Positions 16,911 to 24,740 of a DNA stretch of 64,000 nucleotides are shown here, in pieces. Under the pieces are notes generated by a model that was not told where the DNA came from, made no database searches, and was given only the letters and a program-made list of their open reading frames with translations. Where the stretch lies: contig NZ_AP028665.1 of assembly GCF_041154455.1 (NCBI RefSeq), forward strand, positions 496,001 to 560,000, written 5' to 3'. Within the stretch, counting starts at the first letter, position 1, and the number at the start of each line of letters is the position of its first letter. The translations under genes and the position numbers were made by a program. This DNA comes from Variovorax sp. V213. Its GTDB lineage: Bacteria > Pseudomonadota > Gammaproteobacteria > Burkholderiales > Burkholderiaceae_C.

Positions 16911-18203
16911 TCAGGCCAGCTTGTCCTTGAGCGAGTAGTAAAGCCCGATCGCCGGCAGGAACCAGGGCGGGCCGAAGTGACCGGGGATGGCGGGCCAGTC
17001 GCGGCCCAGCCAGGGGTTGGCGCCGGCGTCGCCGTTCATCACGGCGGCCATGCGCTCGCCCATGTGAACCGACATCTGCGTGCCGTGGCCGCTGTAGCCC
17101 ATGGCGTAGTAGAGGCCGTCGCGCTCGCCGGCGTGGGGCAGGCGGTCTTGCGTCATGTCGACCAGTCCGCCCCAGCAGTAGTCCAGCCGCACGGCGCCGA
17201 GTTGCGGGAAGGTCTCGGCCAGTCCGGCGCGCAGGATCTCGCCGCTCGCGGCATCGGCCTGCGGGCTGGAAACCGAGAAGCGCGCGCGGCCGCCGAACAC
17301 CAGCCGGTGGTCGGCCGTGAGCCGGAAGTAGTGATGGATGTTCGCGACCGTGGTGTAGGTACGCCGGGCCGCGAGCAGCGCCTGCGCGCGCTCCGCGCCC
17401 AGCGGCTCGGTCACGACGATGAAACTGCCGATCGGCACGATGCGCCGGCGCAGCCAGCCGAAGCTGCCGTAGCCGCCGTGCCGCGTGGCACCGGTGGCCA
17501 GCAGCACCTGCTGCGCGGTGACGGTGCCGCCGGCGGTGTGCAGCCGGTGCGCATGGCTCTGGCCCACGCGTTCGATGCGGTTGACCATGGTGCCGGTGTG
17601 GATCTGCGCGCCGTGGCGCTGCGCGGCTTCGGCCAGGCCCTGGGCGAAGCGGCCCATGTGCATCTGGCCGCTGCGCCTGTAGAGCAGGCCGCCATGGAAG
17701 CGTTCGCTCTGCACCTCGCTGCGAACCTGCGCCGCATCGAGGATCTCGACGTCGGTGTCCACGCCATCGGCGACCAGGCGCTGCGCGCTGCGTTCGAGCG
17801 CGGCCATCTGGTTGGCGCGCGTGGCGAGCTTGAGCTTGCCATGGCGCATGAAGTCGCAGTCGATGGCCTCGTCGCGCACCAGCCGCGCCACGGTGTCCAC
17901 CGCATCGTCGTAGGCGCGGTACCAGGCGCGCGCCTTGTCGATGCCGACCTTGGCCGCCACGTCGGCATAGTCCACGGCCAGCCCGTTGTTGACGTGCCCG
18001 CCGTTGCGGCCCGAGGCCTCGGCCGCCACGCGGGTGCCGGCTTCCAGCACCGCCACGCGGGCGCCACGCCGGGCCAACGCCCGCGCCGCCGACAGGCCCG
18101 TGAAGCCGCCGCCCACGATCGCGACGTCGACCTGCGCCGGCAGCGCATGCGCCGCCGGGGAGAAGGCCGGTGCGGAATCGGTCCAGTAGGAGTCGAGCTT
18201 CAT
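16911..18203 (-). CDS. FAD-dependent amine oxidase/dehydrogenase (DAO family, PuuB-like)
   Basis: 430 residues of the D-amino-acid-oxidase/DadA-like fold. The dinucleotide motif VAIVGGGFTGLSAARALARRG starts near residue 28 after a leading WTDSAP segment typical of gamma-glutamylputrescine oxidase relatives; EASGRNGGHVNNGLAVDY carries the RNGG substrate-side loop. The C-terminal MGYSGHGTQMSVHMGE closes the FAD site. Expected reaction: oxidation of a secondary or primary amine to an aldehyde plus ammonia. It sits 30 bases after a HAD gene and 82 before the binding-protein gene, so it should act on the imported compound. Confidence 0.9.
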   Translation of the reverse strand: MKLDSYWTDSAPAFSPAAHALPAQVDVAIVGGGFTGLSAARALARRGARVAVLEAGTRVAAEASGRNGGHVNNGLAVDYADVAAKVGIDKARAWYRAYDDAVDTVARLVRDEAIDCDFMRHGKLKLATRANQMAALERSAQRLVADGVDTDVEILDAAQVRSEVQSERFHGGLLYRRSGQMHMGRFAQGLAEAAQRHGAQIHTGTMVNRIERVGQSHAHRLHTAGGTVTAQQVLLATGATRHGGYGSFGWLRRRIVPIGSFIVVTEPLGAERAQALLAARRTYTTVANIHHYFRLTADHRLVFGGRARFSVSSPQADAASGEILRAGLAETFPQLGAVRLDYCWGGLVDMTQDRLPHAGERDGLYYAMGYSGHGTQMSVHMGERMAAVMNGDAGANPWLGRDWPAIPGHFGPPWFLPAIGLYYSLKDKLA

Positions 18204-18233
18204 GGCGTGGTGCGGGTCAACGTACGAAGAAGA

Positions 18234-18899
18234 TCAGAGGCCGACGACGCCGGGCAGGCCGCCGATGTCCTGGATCTCGGTGTAGCGGTAGGCCGGGTTG
18301 CCCGGGCCGTGGCCGCGATTGACGAACACCTTGTTGACGATGCCGATGTCGTCCGCCGACATCAGGTCGTAGCGAAGGCTGGACGACACGTGCAGCACGT
18401 CTTCGGGGTTGCAGCCCAGCGAGTCGAGCATGTATTCGAAGGCCTGCAGGCGCGGCTTGTAGGCCTGGGCCTGCTGCGCGGTGTAGACACGGTGGAACGG
18501 CGCGCCGAGCATGGCCACGTTCTTCTGGATCTGGTCGTCCGAGGCGTTCGACAGGATGACCAGCGGGATTTCCTTGGCCACCTTGGCGAGGCCCTCGGCC
18601 ACGTCGTCGTGCGGGCCCCAGGTGGGCACGGCGTCGTAGTACTTCTGGCCGTCGCTGTCGAAGTACTGGATCTTCCACTTCTTGCACAGGCGACGCACCG
18701 CGTTCTTCAGCACCACCTCGTAGGGCTGCCAGGCGCCCAGCACCTCGTCGAAGCGGTAAGCGGTGAAGTCGGCGACGAACTGCTCCATCTGCTCGGGCCG
18801 GATGCGATCGGCAAAGAGGTCGAGGGTCAGTTCCTTCATGCGGAACCGGGTGAGGGTGCCGTAGCAGTCGAAGGTCACGTACTTGGGACGAAAAGTCAT
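18234..18899 (-). CDS. HAD-family hydrolase, haloacid dehalogenase type II branch
   Basis: 221 residues. Nucleophile Asp11 in TFDCYGTL, motif II Ser in LSNAS, Lys in AYKPR, and the acidic motif SSSLRYDLMSADDIG are all present. The Tyr at nucleophile+2 (DCY) is usual in type II dehalogenases, which hydrolyse 2-haloacids; many relatives in catabolic operons have no known halogenated substrate. It is the first gene of the ten-kilobase minus-strand operon. Phosphatase or ester-type hydrolysis of a pathway intermediate is an alternative. Confidence 0.88.
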   Translation of the reverse strand: MTFRPKYVTFDCYGTLTRFRMKELTLDLFADRIRPEQMEQFVADFTAYRFDEVLGAWQPYEVVLKNAVRRLCKKWKIQYFDSDGQKYYDAVPTWGPHDDVAEGLAKVAKEIPLVILSNASDDQIQKNVAMLGAPFHRVYTAQQAQAYKPRLQAFEYMLDSLGCNPEDVLHVSSSLRYDLMSADDIGIVNKVFVNRGHGPGNPAYRYTEIQDIGGLPGVVGL

Positions 18900-19412
18900 G
18901 GTCTCTGTTCCTGTTTAGAAGGTGGCAAATGCGACAAGCTCATTACGAAGTCATTACGAAGCGATTGCAGCACGCCCTCGCTCGAGGTATGTAGGGAAAA
19001 ACGGTGCTTGCCGAAGCGAAGCTGCGGTTTGCGGGGGTGGCGACGGCATGCCGTGCGGTGTGCCCAGCGGGTGTGCGGCCATGCACCTCGGTGCGTCGCC
19101 GCAAAGTTGCTGGGCACGCTTTTGAAGCGCGAATCGGCGTCGAGCGCCTGACGTCCCCGGTCCTTGCCGGTGGACGTTTCGCGGATCGAAGGCTTGCATG
19201 GCGGTGGGTCATAGGAAGTGGCCGTCGATCCTAGGCAGGATGCCTCAGCATTTGTGTGCGTATGCGGACACGCCGCAGCAGCGAATTGCGAAACCGGGCC
19301 GCGCGGCAACCGAAGCTTGCAAGTTGCAAATGTGGCTGAATTCGGTCTGGTGCAGCGCCGCAATGTCGTCCAAGATGGATGCGCCATTCCTTCGCAACAG
19401 AGAGTTTTCCCC
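18900..19412. other. 513-base gene-less divergent region
   Basis: No supported gene lies between the HAD gene (minus, start 18899) and the GNAT gene (plus, start 19413). It holds an 11-base tandem repeat at 18940-18961, a 9-base-arm inverted repeat GTGCCCAGC/GCTGGGCAC at 19060-19117 with a 40-base interior that can fold further, and a small AGGCA-GGA-TGCCT hairpin close to 19230. Short overlapping reading frames on both strands lack ribosome sites and family resemblance. Confidence 0.6.
18940..18961. repeat. Tandem 11-base direct repeat (TCATTACGAAG x2) upstream of the minus-strand operon
   Basis: Two exact, adjacent copies of TCATTACGAAG occur 41-62 bases upstream of the HAD start. The 11-base period equals about one helical turn, which suits binding of a head-to-tail regulator dimer. 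No regulator gene is adjacent. Confidence 0.6.
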
Positions 19413-20291
19413 ATGCCCGAACCCACTTTGAACGCACCCGCCATGGATGGCGTGGTGCTCAGACCGATGACGGCCGCCGACCTTCCGCATGCGCATGCGC
19501 TGTCCGCCGAACTGCGCTGGCCGCATCGCCCCGCAGACTGGGAACAGATGTTCGCGCATGCCGACGGCATCGCGGCCGAGCGCGACGGCGAGCTCATCGC
19601 CACCGGCCTGCGCTGGCTCTGGGGCAAGAGCCACGCCACCATCGGCCTGGTGATCGTCTCGCCCGCCTGCCAGGGCCGCCGCATCGGCCACCGGCTCATG
19701 AGTGCGCTGCTCGACGGGCTCGAGGATCGCACGGTGCTGCTGCATGCCACTTCGGAAGGGCGGGGACTCTACGAGCGGCTGGGGTTCGTGCGCACCGGCG
19801 AGATGCGCCAGCACCAGGGCATCGCGCTGCCGGCGCCGCTGGTCGCGCTGCAGCCCGGCTGGCGCCTGCGGCCCGCCGGCCTCAACGAACTGCCCGCGCT
19901 GCAGGCGCTCGACGCGGCGGCGCGAGGCATGCCGCGCGATGCACTCATTGCCGAGCTGCTGCAAAGCGCCGATGCCTGCGTGGTGCTCGACCACGACAAC
20001 GCGCCGAAGGGCTTCGCCATGCTGCGGCGCTTCGGCCGCGGCCATTCCATCGGGCCCGTGGTTGCGCCCGATGCCGAGGGCGCGAAGGCGCTGATCGCGC
20101 ATCTTGCGGGCCTGAACGCCGGCAACTTCACGCGCATCGACATCGACTTCGACAGCGGCCTGGCCGAATGGCTCGAGAGCATCGGCCTGCTGCGCGTGGA
20201 CGCGCCGACGACGATGGTGCGCGGTGAGCCGCTTGCGGTGCCGGCGCAAGGGCCGGCGCTGTTCGCGATCGTGACGCAGGCCGTGGGTTGA
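19413..20291 (+). CDS. GNAT N-acetyltransferase (tandem-domain type)
   Basis: 292 residues. The N-terminal half has the GNAT fold, with motif A VIVSPACQGRRIGHRLM (acetyl-CoA pyrophosphate loop Q-x-x-R-x-G) near residue 90 and GLYERLGFVRTGE near residue 122. The C-terminal half (LRPAGLNELPALQALD..., GRGHSIGPVVAPD) is a second, degenerate acetyltransferase-like domain. Substrate unknown. The first gene after the empty divergent region; it ends 11 bases before the GhrA-like start, so the two are probably cotranscribed. Confidence 0.88.
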   Translation: MPEPTLNAPAMDGVVLRPMTAADLPHAHALSAELRWPHRPADWEQMFAHADGIAAERDGELIATGLRWLWGKSHATIGLVIVSPACQGRRIGHRLMSALLDGLEDRTVLLHATSEGRGLYERLGFVRTGEMRQHQGIALPAPLVALQPGWRLRPAGLNELPALQALDAAARGMPRDALIAELLQSADACVVLDHDNAPKGFAMLRRFGRGHSIGPVVAPDAEGAKALIAHLAGLNAGNFTRIDIDFDSGLAEWLESIGLLRVDAPTTMVRGEPLAVPAQGPALFAIVTQAVG

Positions 20292-20302
20292 AGGGGCAGT
20301 CC

Positions 20303-21238
20303 GTGGGAGCCTTCACCTTTCTCTACAAGTCCGACCCCGTGCGCGGGCGCCAGTGGGCCGAGGTGTTCGGCCGCCGCCGGCCCGACATCGACTTTCGCAT
20401 CTGGCCCGACGTCGGCGACGCGGCGCAGGTGCGCTTTCTCGCCGCGTGGGAGCCGCCGGAGGACATCGCCGAGCGCTTCCCGAATCTCGAGGTGCTGTTC
20501 TCCTCGGGCGCCGGCGTGGACCAGTTCGACTTTGCGGCGCTGCCACCCGAATTGCCCGTGGTGCGCATGGTCGAGCCCGGCATCGTGCGCGGCATGGTCG
20601 AGTACGCGACGCACGCGGTGCTCGGCCTGCATCGGGACATGCCGCAGTACCGGCGCCAGCAGCAGGAGGGACAGTGGAAGCCGCTGCCCGTGCGGCCCGC
20701 CAGCGAGCGGCGCGTGGGCGTGCTGGGGCTGGGCTCGCTCGGCCAGGCGGTGCTGGCTCAGCTGGTCTCACTGGGCTTCGACTGCGCGGGATGGAGCCGC
20801 TCGCAGCATGAAGTCGTTGGTGTGCAGTGCCATGCGGGCGCCGACGAGCTGCCTGCCTTTCTTGCGCGCACCGACATCCTCGTGTGCCTGCTGCCGCTCA
20901 CCGATTCGACGCGCGGCTTTCTCGATGCGAAGCTGTTCTCGATGCTGCCCAAGGGCGCGGGGCTGGTGCACGTGGGCCGCGGGCCGCACCTGGTGGAGCG
21001 CGACTTTCTGGATGCGCTCGCCAGCGGGCAGATCGGCGATGCGGTGCTCGACGTGACCGACCCCGAACCGCTGCCGCCCACGCATGCCTTCTGGCGCCAT
21101 CCGCGGATCGAACTCACGCCGCACATCGCGAGCATGACGCAGCCGCTGAGCGCCGCCGAAGCCTTGCTCGACAACCTGCGCCGCTTCGAAGCCGGCGAGC
21201 CGATGGTCGGGCTTGTGGATCGCACGCGAGGCTATTGA
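20303..21238 (+). CDS. Glyoxylate/hydroxypyruvate reductase A-like D-2-hydroxyacid dehydrogenase
   Basis: 311 residues. The catalytic domain is short, as in GhrA; the NAD(P) motif is GVLGLGSLGQ near residue 136 and HVGRGPHLVERDFLDAL precedes the catalytic PEPLPPTHAFWRHPRIELTPH segment with His in place. Expected role: NADPH reduction of glyoxylate or hydroxypyruvate. GTG 20303 is preferred over the in-frame TTG at 20288, because AAGGGG lies six bases upstream of it and the TTG is buried in the previous stop. Confidence 0.9.
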   Translation: MGAFTFLYKSDPVRGRQWAEVFGRRRPDIDFRIWPDVGDAAQVRFLAAWEPPEDIAERFPNLEVLFSSGAGVDQFDFAALPPELPVVRMVEPGIVRGMVEYATHAVLGLHRDMPQYRRQQQEGQWKPLPVRPASERRVGVLGLGSLGQAVLAQLVSLGFDCAGWSRSQHEVVGVQCHAGADELPAFLARTDILVCLLPLTDSTRGFLDAKLFSMLPKGAGLVHVGRGPHLVERDFLDALASGQIGDAVLDVTDPEPLPPTHAFWRHPRIELTPHIASMTQPLSAAEALLDNLRRFEAGEPMVGLVDRTRGY

Positions 21239-21303
21239 ATTGCTCTGGCTGCGGCGGGGAAGGGCGGCCCCGAGGGTATGATCCCGGCCCTCCGACCCCC
21301 GCC

Positions 21304-21660
21304 ATGTTCCTGCGCCGCGTACTGACCCGACTCCTGCTGCTGGCCGTGTTCTTCAACACGGTCATCGGCATGCCTGCGCACGAAGCCGTGCACCTGAAGG
21401 CCGAGGCCGCGGTGGCCGCGCTGTCGGTTCCGCAGGCGAACGACGATGCCGATGCCGCGGAGCATGACCAGGAAGCCGATGGCGCGTGTGCGTGGTGCCT
21501 GGCCTACGCGCATCTGGGTACGGCGCTGAGCTCGCCACCGGCGGCGCATGCGCCGCCGGTGCACGCGGGTCTTCCACGGCCGCAAGCACTGCTGGCCTTC
21601 GTCCCCAGCCCGGGCCATTGGCCTTTCGCCTCGCGCGACCCGCCTCGCCCCGTCGCCTGA
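21304..21660 (+). CDS. Small secreted DUF2946-like protein
   Basis: 118 residues: an N-terminal hydrophobic signal (FLRRVLTRLLLLAVFFNTVIGMPA), a His/Asp-rich middle, a CAWC pair near residue 63, and a C-terminal RDPPRP tail. This is the layout of DUF2946 proteins, which often lie beside copper-linked or TonB receptor genes; their function is not established. A TATGAT -10-like hexamer lies 21 bases before ATG 21304. It precedes the TonB receptor by 140 bases that contain a GCCGCC-GTTGC-GGCGGC hairpin right after the stop. A metal-binding accessory role is inferred from the Cys/His content only. Confidence 0.65.
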   Translation: MFLRRVLTRLLLLAVFFNTVIGMPAHEAVHLKAEAAVAALSVPQANDDADAAEHDQEADGACAWCLAYAHLGTALSSPPAAHAPPVHAGLPRPQALLAFVPSPGHWPFASRDPPRPVA

Positions 21661-21800
21661 ACGCCGCCGTTGCGGCGGCAACTTCGCTCGCCCTGCAGTC
21701 CCGTCGCCCGGCGTGAAGTCACGCGCCACGGGCGGCGCGTGTCCGGCCCTTGCCGGGCTCGCCGCTGCGCCCCTCGTTTTGACTTGCCGAGTCTCCTTCC

Positions 21801-23957
21801 ATGATTTCCATTCGACGCCCGGGGCCCAGCGCGCCCCTTCCTCTGGCCTTCGCGGTCGCGGCCCTGTTCGCCGGCCCTGCGGTCGCCCAGTCTTCCGGTG
21901 CCGGCCCTGAGGCCGCCCAGCTGTCCACCGTCGAAGTGGTCGGCCGAACCGAGTCTGGCGCCTATCACGCCGACGAAGCCGCCGGCGCGAAGACCGATTT
22001 GCCGCTGCGCGAGCTGCCCCAATCGGTACGCGTCGTCTCGCGCCAGGCCATCGACGACTTGGGCGCGACCAGGCTCGACGACGTGCTCGACTACGTGGGC
22101 GGCGTCTCGCGCCAGAACAATTTCGGCGGACTCTGGGACAACTTCGCCATCCGCGGCCTGCCCGGCAACGAGAACACCGGCATGGCCACGCTGCTGAATG
22201 GCTTTTCCTCCAACCGCGGCTTCAATGCCCCGCGCGATCTGGCAGGCGTCGAACGCATCGAATTCCTCAAGGGAACGGCGGCCGCTCTCTACGGCAGCAG
22301 CGAGCCGGGCGGAACGCTCAATATCGTGTCCAAGCGGCCGCTCTGGAAAGCAGCCCATTCCGTCGAAGGCTATCTGGGCAGCCACGGCCTCAAGCGTGGT
22401 GCGTTCGACAGCACCGGGCCGATCGGCGAGAACTTCGCTTACCGGCTCAACGTCGCCGTGGAAGACCGCGAGAGCTTCCGCGACCATGTGAGCGCCCGGC
22501 GAGAAGTGATCGCTCCGGCTTTCACGTGGAAGCTTGGCCGCGACACCGTGCTGGAGTATTCGGGGGAATTCTTGCGGCACGCCACCCCGCTGGACCGCGG
22601 CGTGGTCGCGGTCGGCAACCGTCTGGGCGCCATCCCGCGCAGCCGCTTCCTCGGCGAGCCCGCGGATGGCGACGTGACGGTGGAGAACCAGACCCACCAA
22701 TTCATCCTGTCGCACGAATGGAACTCCGCGTGGCGCAGTCGGCTGGGCCTGTCCTACCGCAACACTTCGCTGAACGGGTTCTCGACCGAAGCGAGCGCGC
22801 TGGGCGCCAACAACGCGACACTCACACGCCAGCGGCGCTTCCGCGACTTCGACTCGAACGACATTGCATTGCAGGCCGAGCTGCAAGGCACCATCCGGAC
22901 TGGTGCCGTCGAACACGAACTTCTGTTCGGCCTGGAGAGCTTCCGCTTCAGCATGGACTCCATCATGCTGCGCGCCAACCCGACGGCCGCACGGCCCTAT
23001 GCGATCGACATCTACAACCCGGTCTACGGCCAGTTGCAACCGGTTCCGGGCCGCAACACCGACACCCTCGAACACCAGCGCAACACCGCGTTCTACATGC
23101 AGGACGCCATCAAGCTCGCGCCCGAATGGCGCCTGGTTGCCGGTGTGCGCGTGGACAACTACCGCCAGTCGCTCGAGAACCGCATCGCCGGCACCACGGC
23201 GCGCCAGGATCCGTCATCGACCTCGCCGCGCATTGGCCTGAGCTGGCTGCCGACGCCGCAATGGACCTTCTACGCGAACGCCGGCCGCTCCTTCCGTCCC
23301 AACGTCGGCTCGGACGTTGCCGCCCAGGGCTTCGAACCGGAAACCGGACGCGCGCTCGAACTTGGCGCCAAGTGGGAAAGCACGGACCGGCGCATGGGCG
23401 CGACCGCCGCGCTGTTCGACATCCGCAAGCGCAACGTGCTGACGTCCGACCCGGTCAACGCCGGCTACTCGACCGCCGCTGGCGAGATCCTCAGCCGCGG
23501 TTTCGAATTCGATTTTGCCGGCCAGCTCACCACGAACTGGCGCCTCAACGCCAGCCTGGTGCTCAACGACGTGGAGATCACGAAGGACAACACGCTGGCA
23601 ATCGGCGGCCGCCTGCTGAACGTTCCCAGGGCCAACGGCAGCGTGCTCGCGGTCTACGAGAACGCCTTCGCCAACGGGCAGCGCTACGGCATCGGCGGGG
23701 GCGTCACGCATGTGGGCAAGCGCCTGGGCCAGGCCCGCACGCAGGCCGACGCCAAAGCCGCAACGCCGTCTTTCGAGCTGCCGAGCTACACCACCGCCAA
23801 GCTGGTCGCCTACTGGCGCATCAACTCCGCGCTGCGCGTGACGCTGGACGTCGACAACCTGTTCGATTCCACCTACTACGCCAGCTCCTACAGCCGCCTC
23901 TGGGTCACGCCGGGTACGGCGCGCACCATCACCGTCGGCTTGCAAGCCAAGTTCTGA
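21801..23957 (+). CDS. TonB-dependent outer-membrane receptor, siderophore-receptor type
   Basis: 718 residues with a signal peptide ending near AVAQS (residue 30), a TonB-box-like LSTVEVVG at about 41-48, the plug domain (LRELPQSVRVVSRQAIDDLG, IRGLPGNENT, ERIEFLKGTAAALYGSSEPGG) and a 22-strand barrel ending in phenylalanine. The RELPQSV and GTAAALYG motifs put it among receptors for ferric siderophores and similar chelates. No Fur-like box was found upstream, and the following genes encode an ABC-2 type exporter-like system rather than a siderophore importer, so the ligand may not be an iron chelate. Confidence 0.93.
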   Translation: MISIRRPGPSAPLPLAFAVAALFAGPAVAQSSGAGPEAAQLSTVEVVGRTESGAYHADEAAGAKTDLPLRELPQSVRVVSRQAIDDLGATRLDDVLDYVGGVSRQNNFGGLWDNFAIRGLPGNENTGMATLLNGFSSNRGFNAPRDLAGVERIEFLKGTAAALYGSSEPGGTLNIVSKRPLWKAAHSVEGYLGSHGLKRGAFDSTGPIGENFAYRLNVAVEDRESFRDHVSARREVIAPAFTWKLGRDTVLEYSGEFLRHATPLDRGVVAVGNRLGAIPRSRFLGEPADGDVTVENQTHQFILSHEWNSAWRSRLGLSYRNTSLNGFSTEASALGANNATLTRQRRFRDFDSNDIALQAELQGTIRTGAVEHELLFGLESFRFSMDSIMLRANPTAARPYAIDIYNPVYGQLQPVPGRNTDTLEHQRNTAFYMQDAIKLAPEWRLVAGVRVDNYRQSLENRIAGTTARQDPSSTSPRIGLSWLPTPQWTFYANAGRSFRPNVGSDVAAQGFEPETGRALELGAKWESTDRRMGATAALFDIRKRNVLTSDPVNAGYSTAAGEILSRGFEFDFAGQLTTNWRLNASLVLNDVEITKDNTLAIGGRLLNVPRANGSVLAVYENAFANGQRYGIGGGVTHVGKRLGQARTQADAKAATPSFELPSYTTAKLVAYWRINSALRVTLDVDNLFDSTYYASSYSRLWVTPGTARTITVGLQAKF

Positions 23958-23975
23958 GCGCGGGCGAAAGCAGTC

Positions 23976-24740
23976 ATGAATTTGACCAACCTTCCATCGG
24001 CGCGCGCCACGGCCGCGCCTCATCCTGCCCTCGAAGCCGCCGGCGTGGTCGCCGGCTACGGCGGGCACACCATCCTGAACGGGCTGGACCTCAGGGTCGA
24101 AGCCGGTGAAATCTACGCGCTGCTGGGCGCCAACGGCGCCGGCAAGACCACCACGCTGAGCCTGTTCCTGGGCTTCGTGCAGCCCGCGCGTGGTCGCGTG
24201 CGTGTGAACGGCACCGACCCTGTGGCCGACCCGACGTCCGCACGGCGCCAGCTCGCATACATCCCCGAGAACGTGGCGCTCTACGAGCACCTGAGCGCGC
24301 GCGAGAACGTGTCCTACCTGCTCGATCTCGCGGGCCAGCCCGCCAATGCGCAGGCGATCGACGAGGCCCTCGCATCCGCTGGCCTGGACGCTGCGGCGCA
24401 CGGGCGGCGCGTTGCGGGGTTTTCCAAAGGCATGCGCCAGAAAGTGTCGATCGCGCTGGCGCTGGCACGCAAGGTGCCGGCGCTGCTGCTCGACGAACCC
24501 ACCTCCGGCCTCGACCCGCTGGCCACGGCCGAGTTCAACAGCCTGCTGGAACTGCTGCGTGCGCAGGGGGTGGCCATCCTCATGGTCACGCACGACCTGC
24601 TCAGCGCCGCCGACGTCGCCGATCGCATCGGCTTCATCGACGGCGGGCGGCTGGTCGAGGAAGTCGCAGCGTCGGGCCCGGAGCGCTTCGACGTACGCGC
24701 ATTGCACCGGCGCTACGCAGGCCAGGAGGCGCACCGATGA
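23976..24740 (+). CDS. ABC transporter ATPase (ABC-2/NosF-like)
   Basis: 254 residues. Walker A GANGAGKTT at about residues 51-59, signature FSKGMRQKVS, Walker B ALLLDEPTSGLD and switch His in MVTHDLL. The FSKGMRQK signature is typical of NosF/CcmA-like ATPases that drive ABC-2 membrane partners. It begins 18 bases after the receptor stop and overlaps the first DUF3526 gene by ATGA, so the four genes form one transcription unit. Confidence 0.93.
   Translation: MNLTNLPSARATAAPHPALEAAGVVAGYGGHTILNGLDLRVEAGEIYALLGANGAGKTTTLSLFLGFVQPARGRVRVNGTDPVADPTSARRQLAYIPENVALYEHLSARENVSYLLDLAGQPANAQAIDEALASAGLDAAAHGRRVAGFSKGMRQKVSIALALARKVPALLLDEPTSGLDPLATAEFNSLLELLRAQGVAILMVTHDLLSAADVADRIGFIDGGRLVEEVAASGPERFDVRALHRRYAGQEAHR

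Noticed and set aside
16863..19151. 762-codon plus-strand open frame
   Set aside because: Antisense to the amine-oxidase-like and HAD genes; no start site and no recognisable domain.
18922..19234. Several short frames in the empty divergent region
   Set aside because: None has a ribosome site, and they overlap each other on both strands with Cys/Arg-rich, unconserved-looking products.
21661..21800. GCCGCC hairpin before the TonB receptor as a riboswitch
   Set aside because: Simple GC stem without any recognisable aptamer core; more likely a 3' structure of the DUF2946-like gene.
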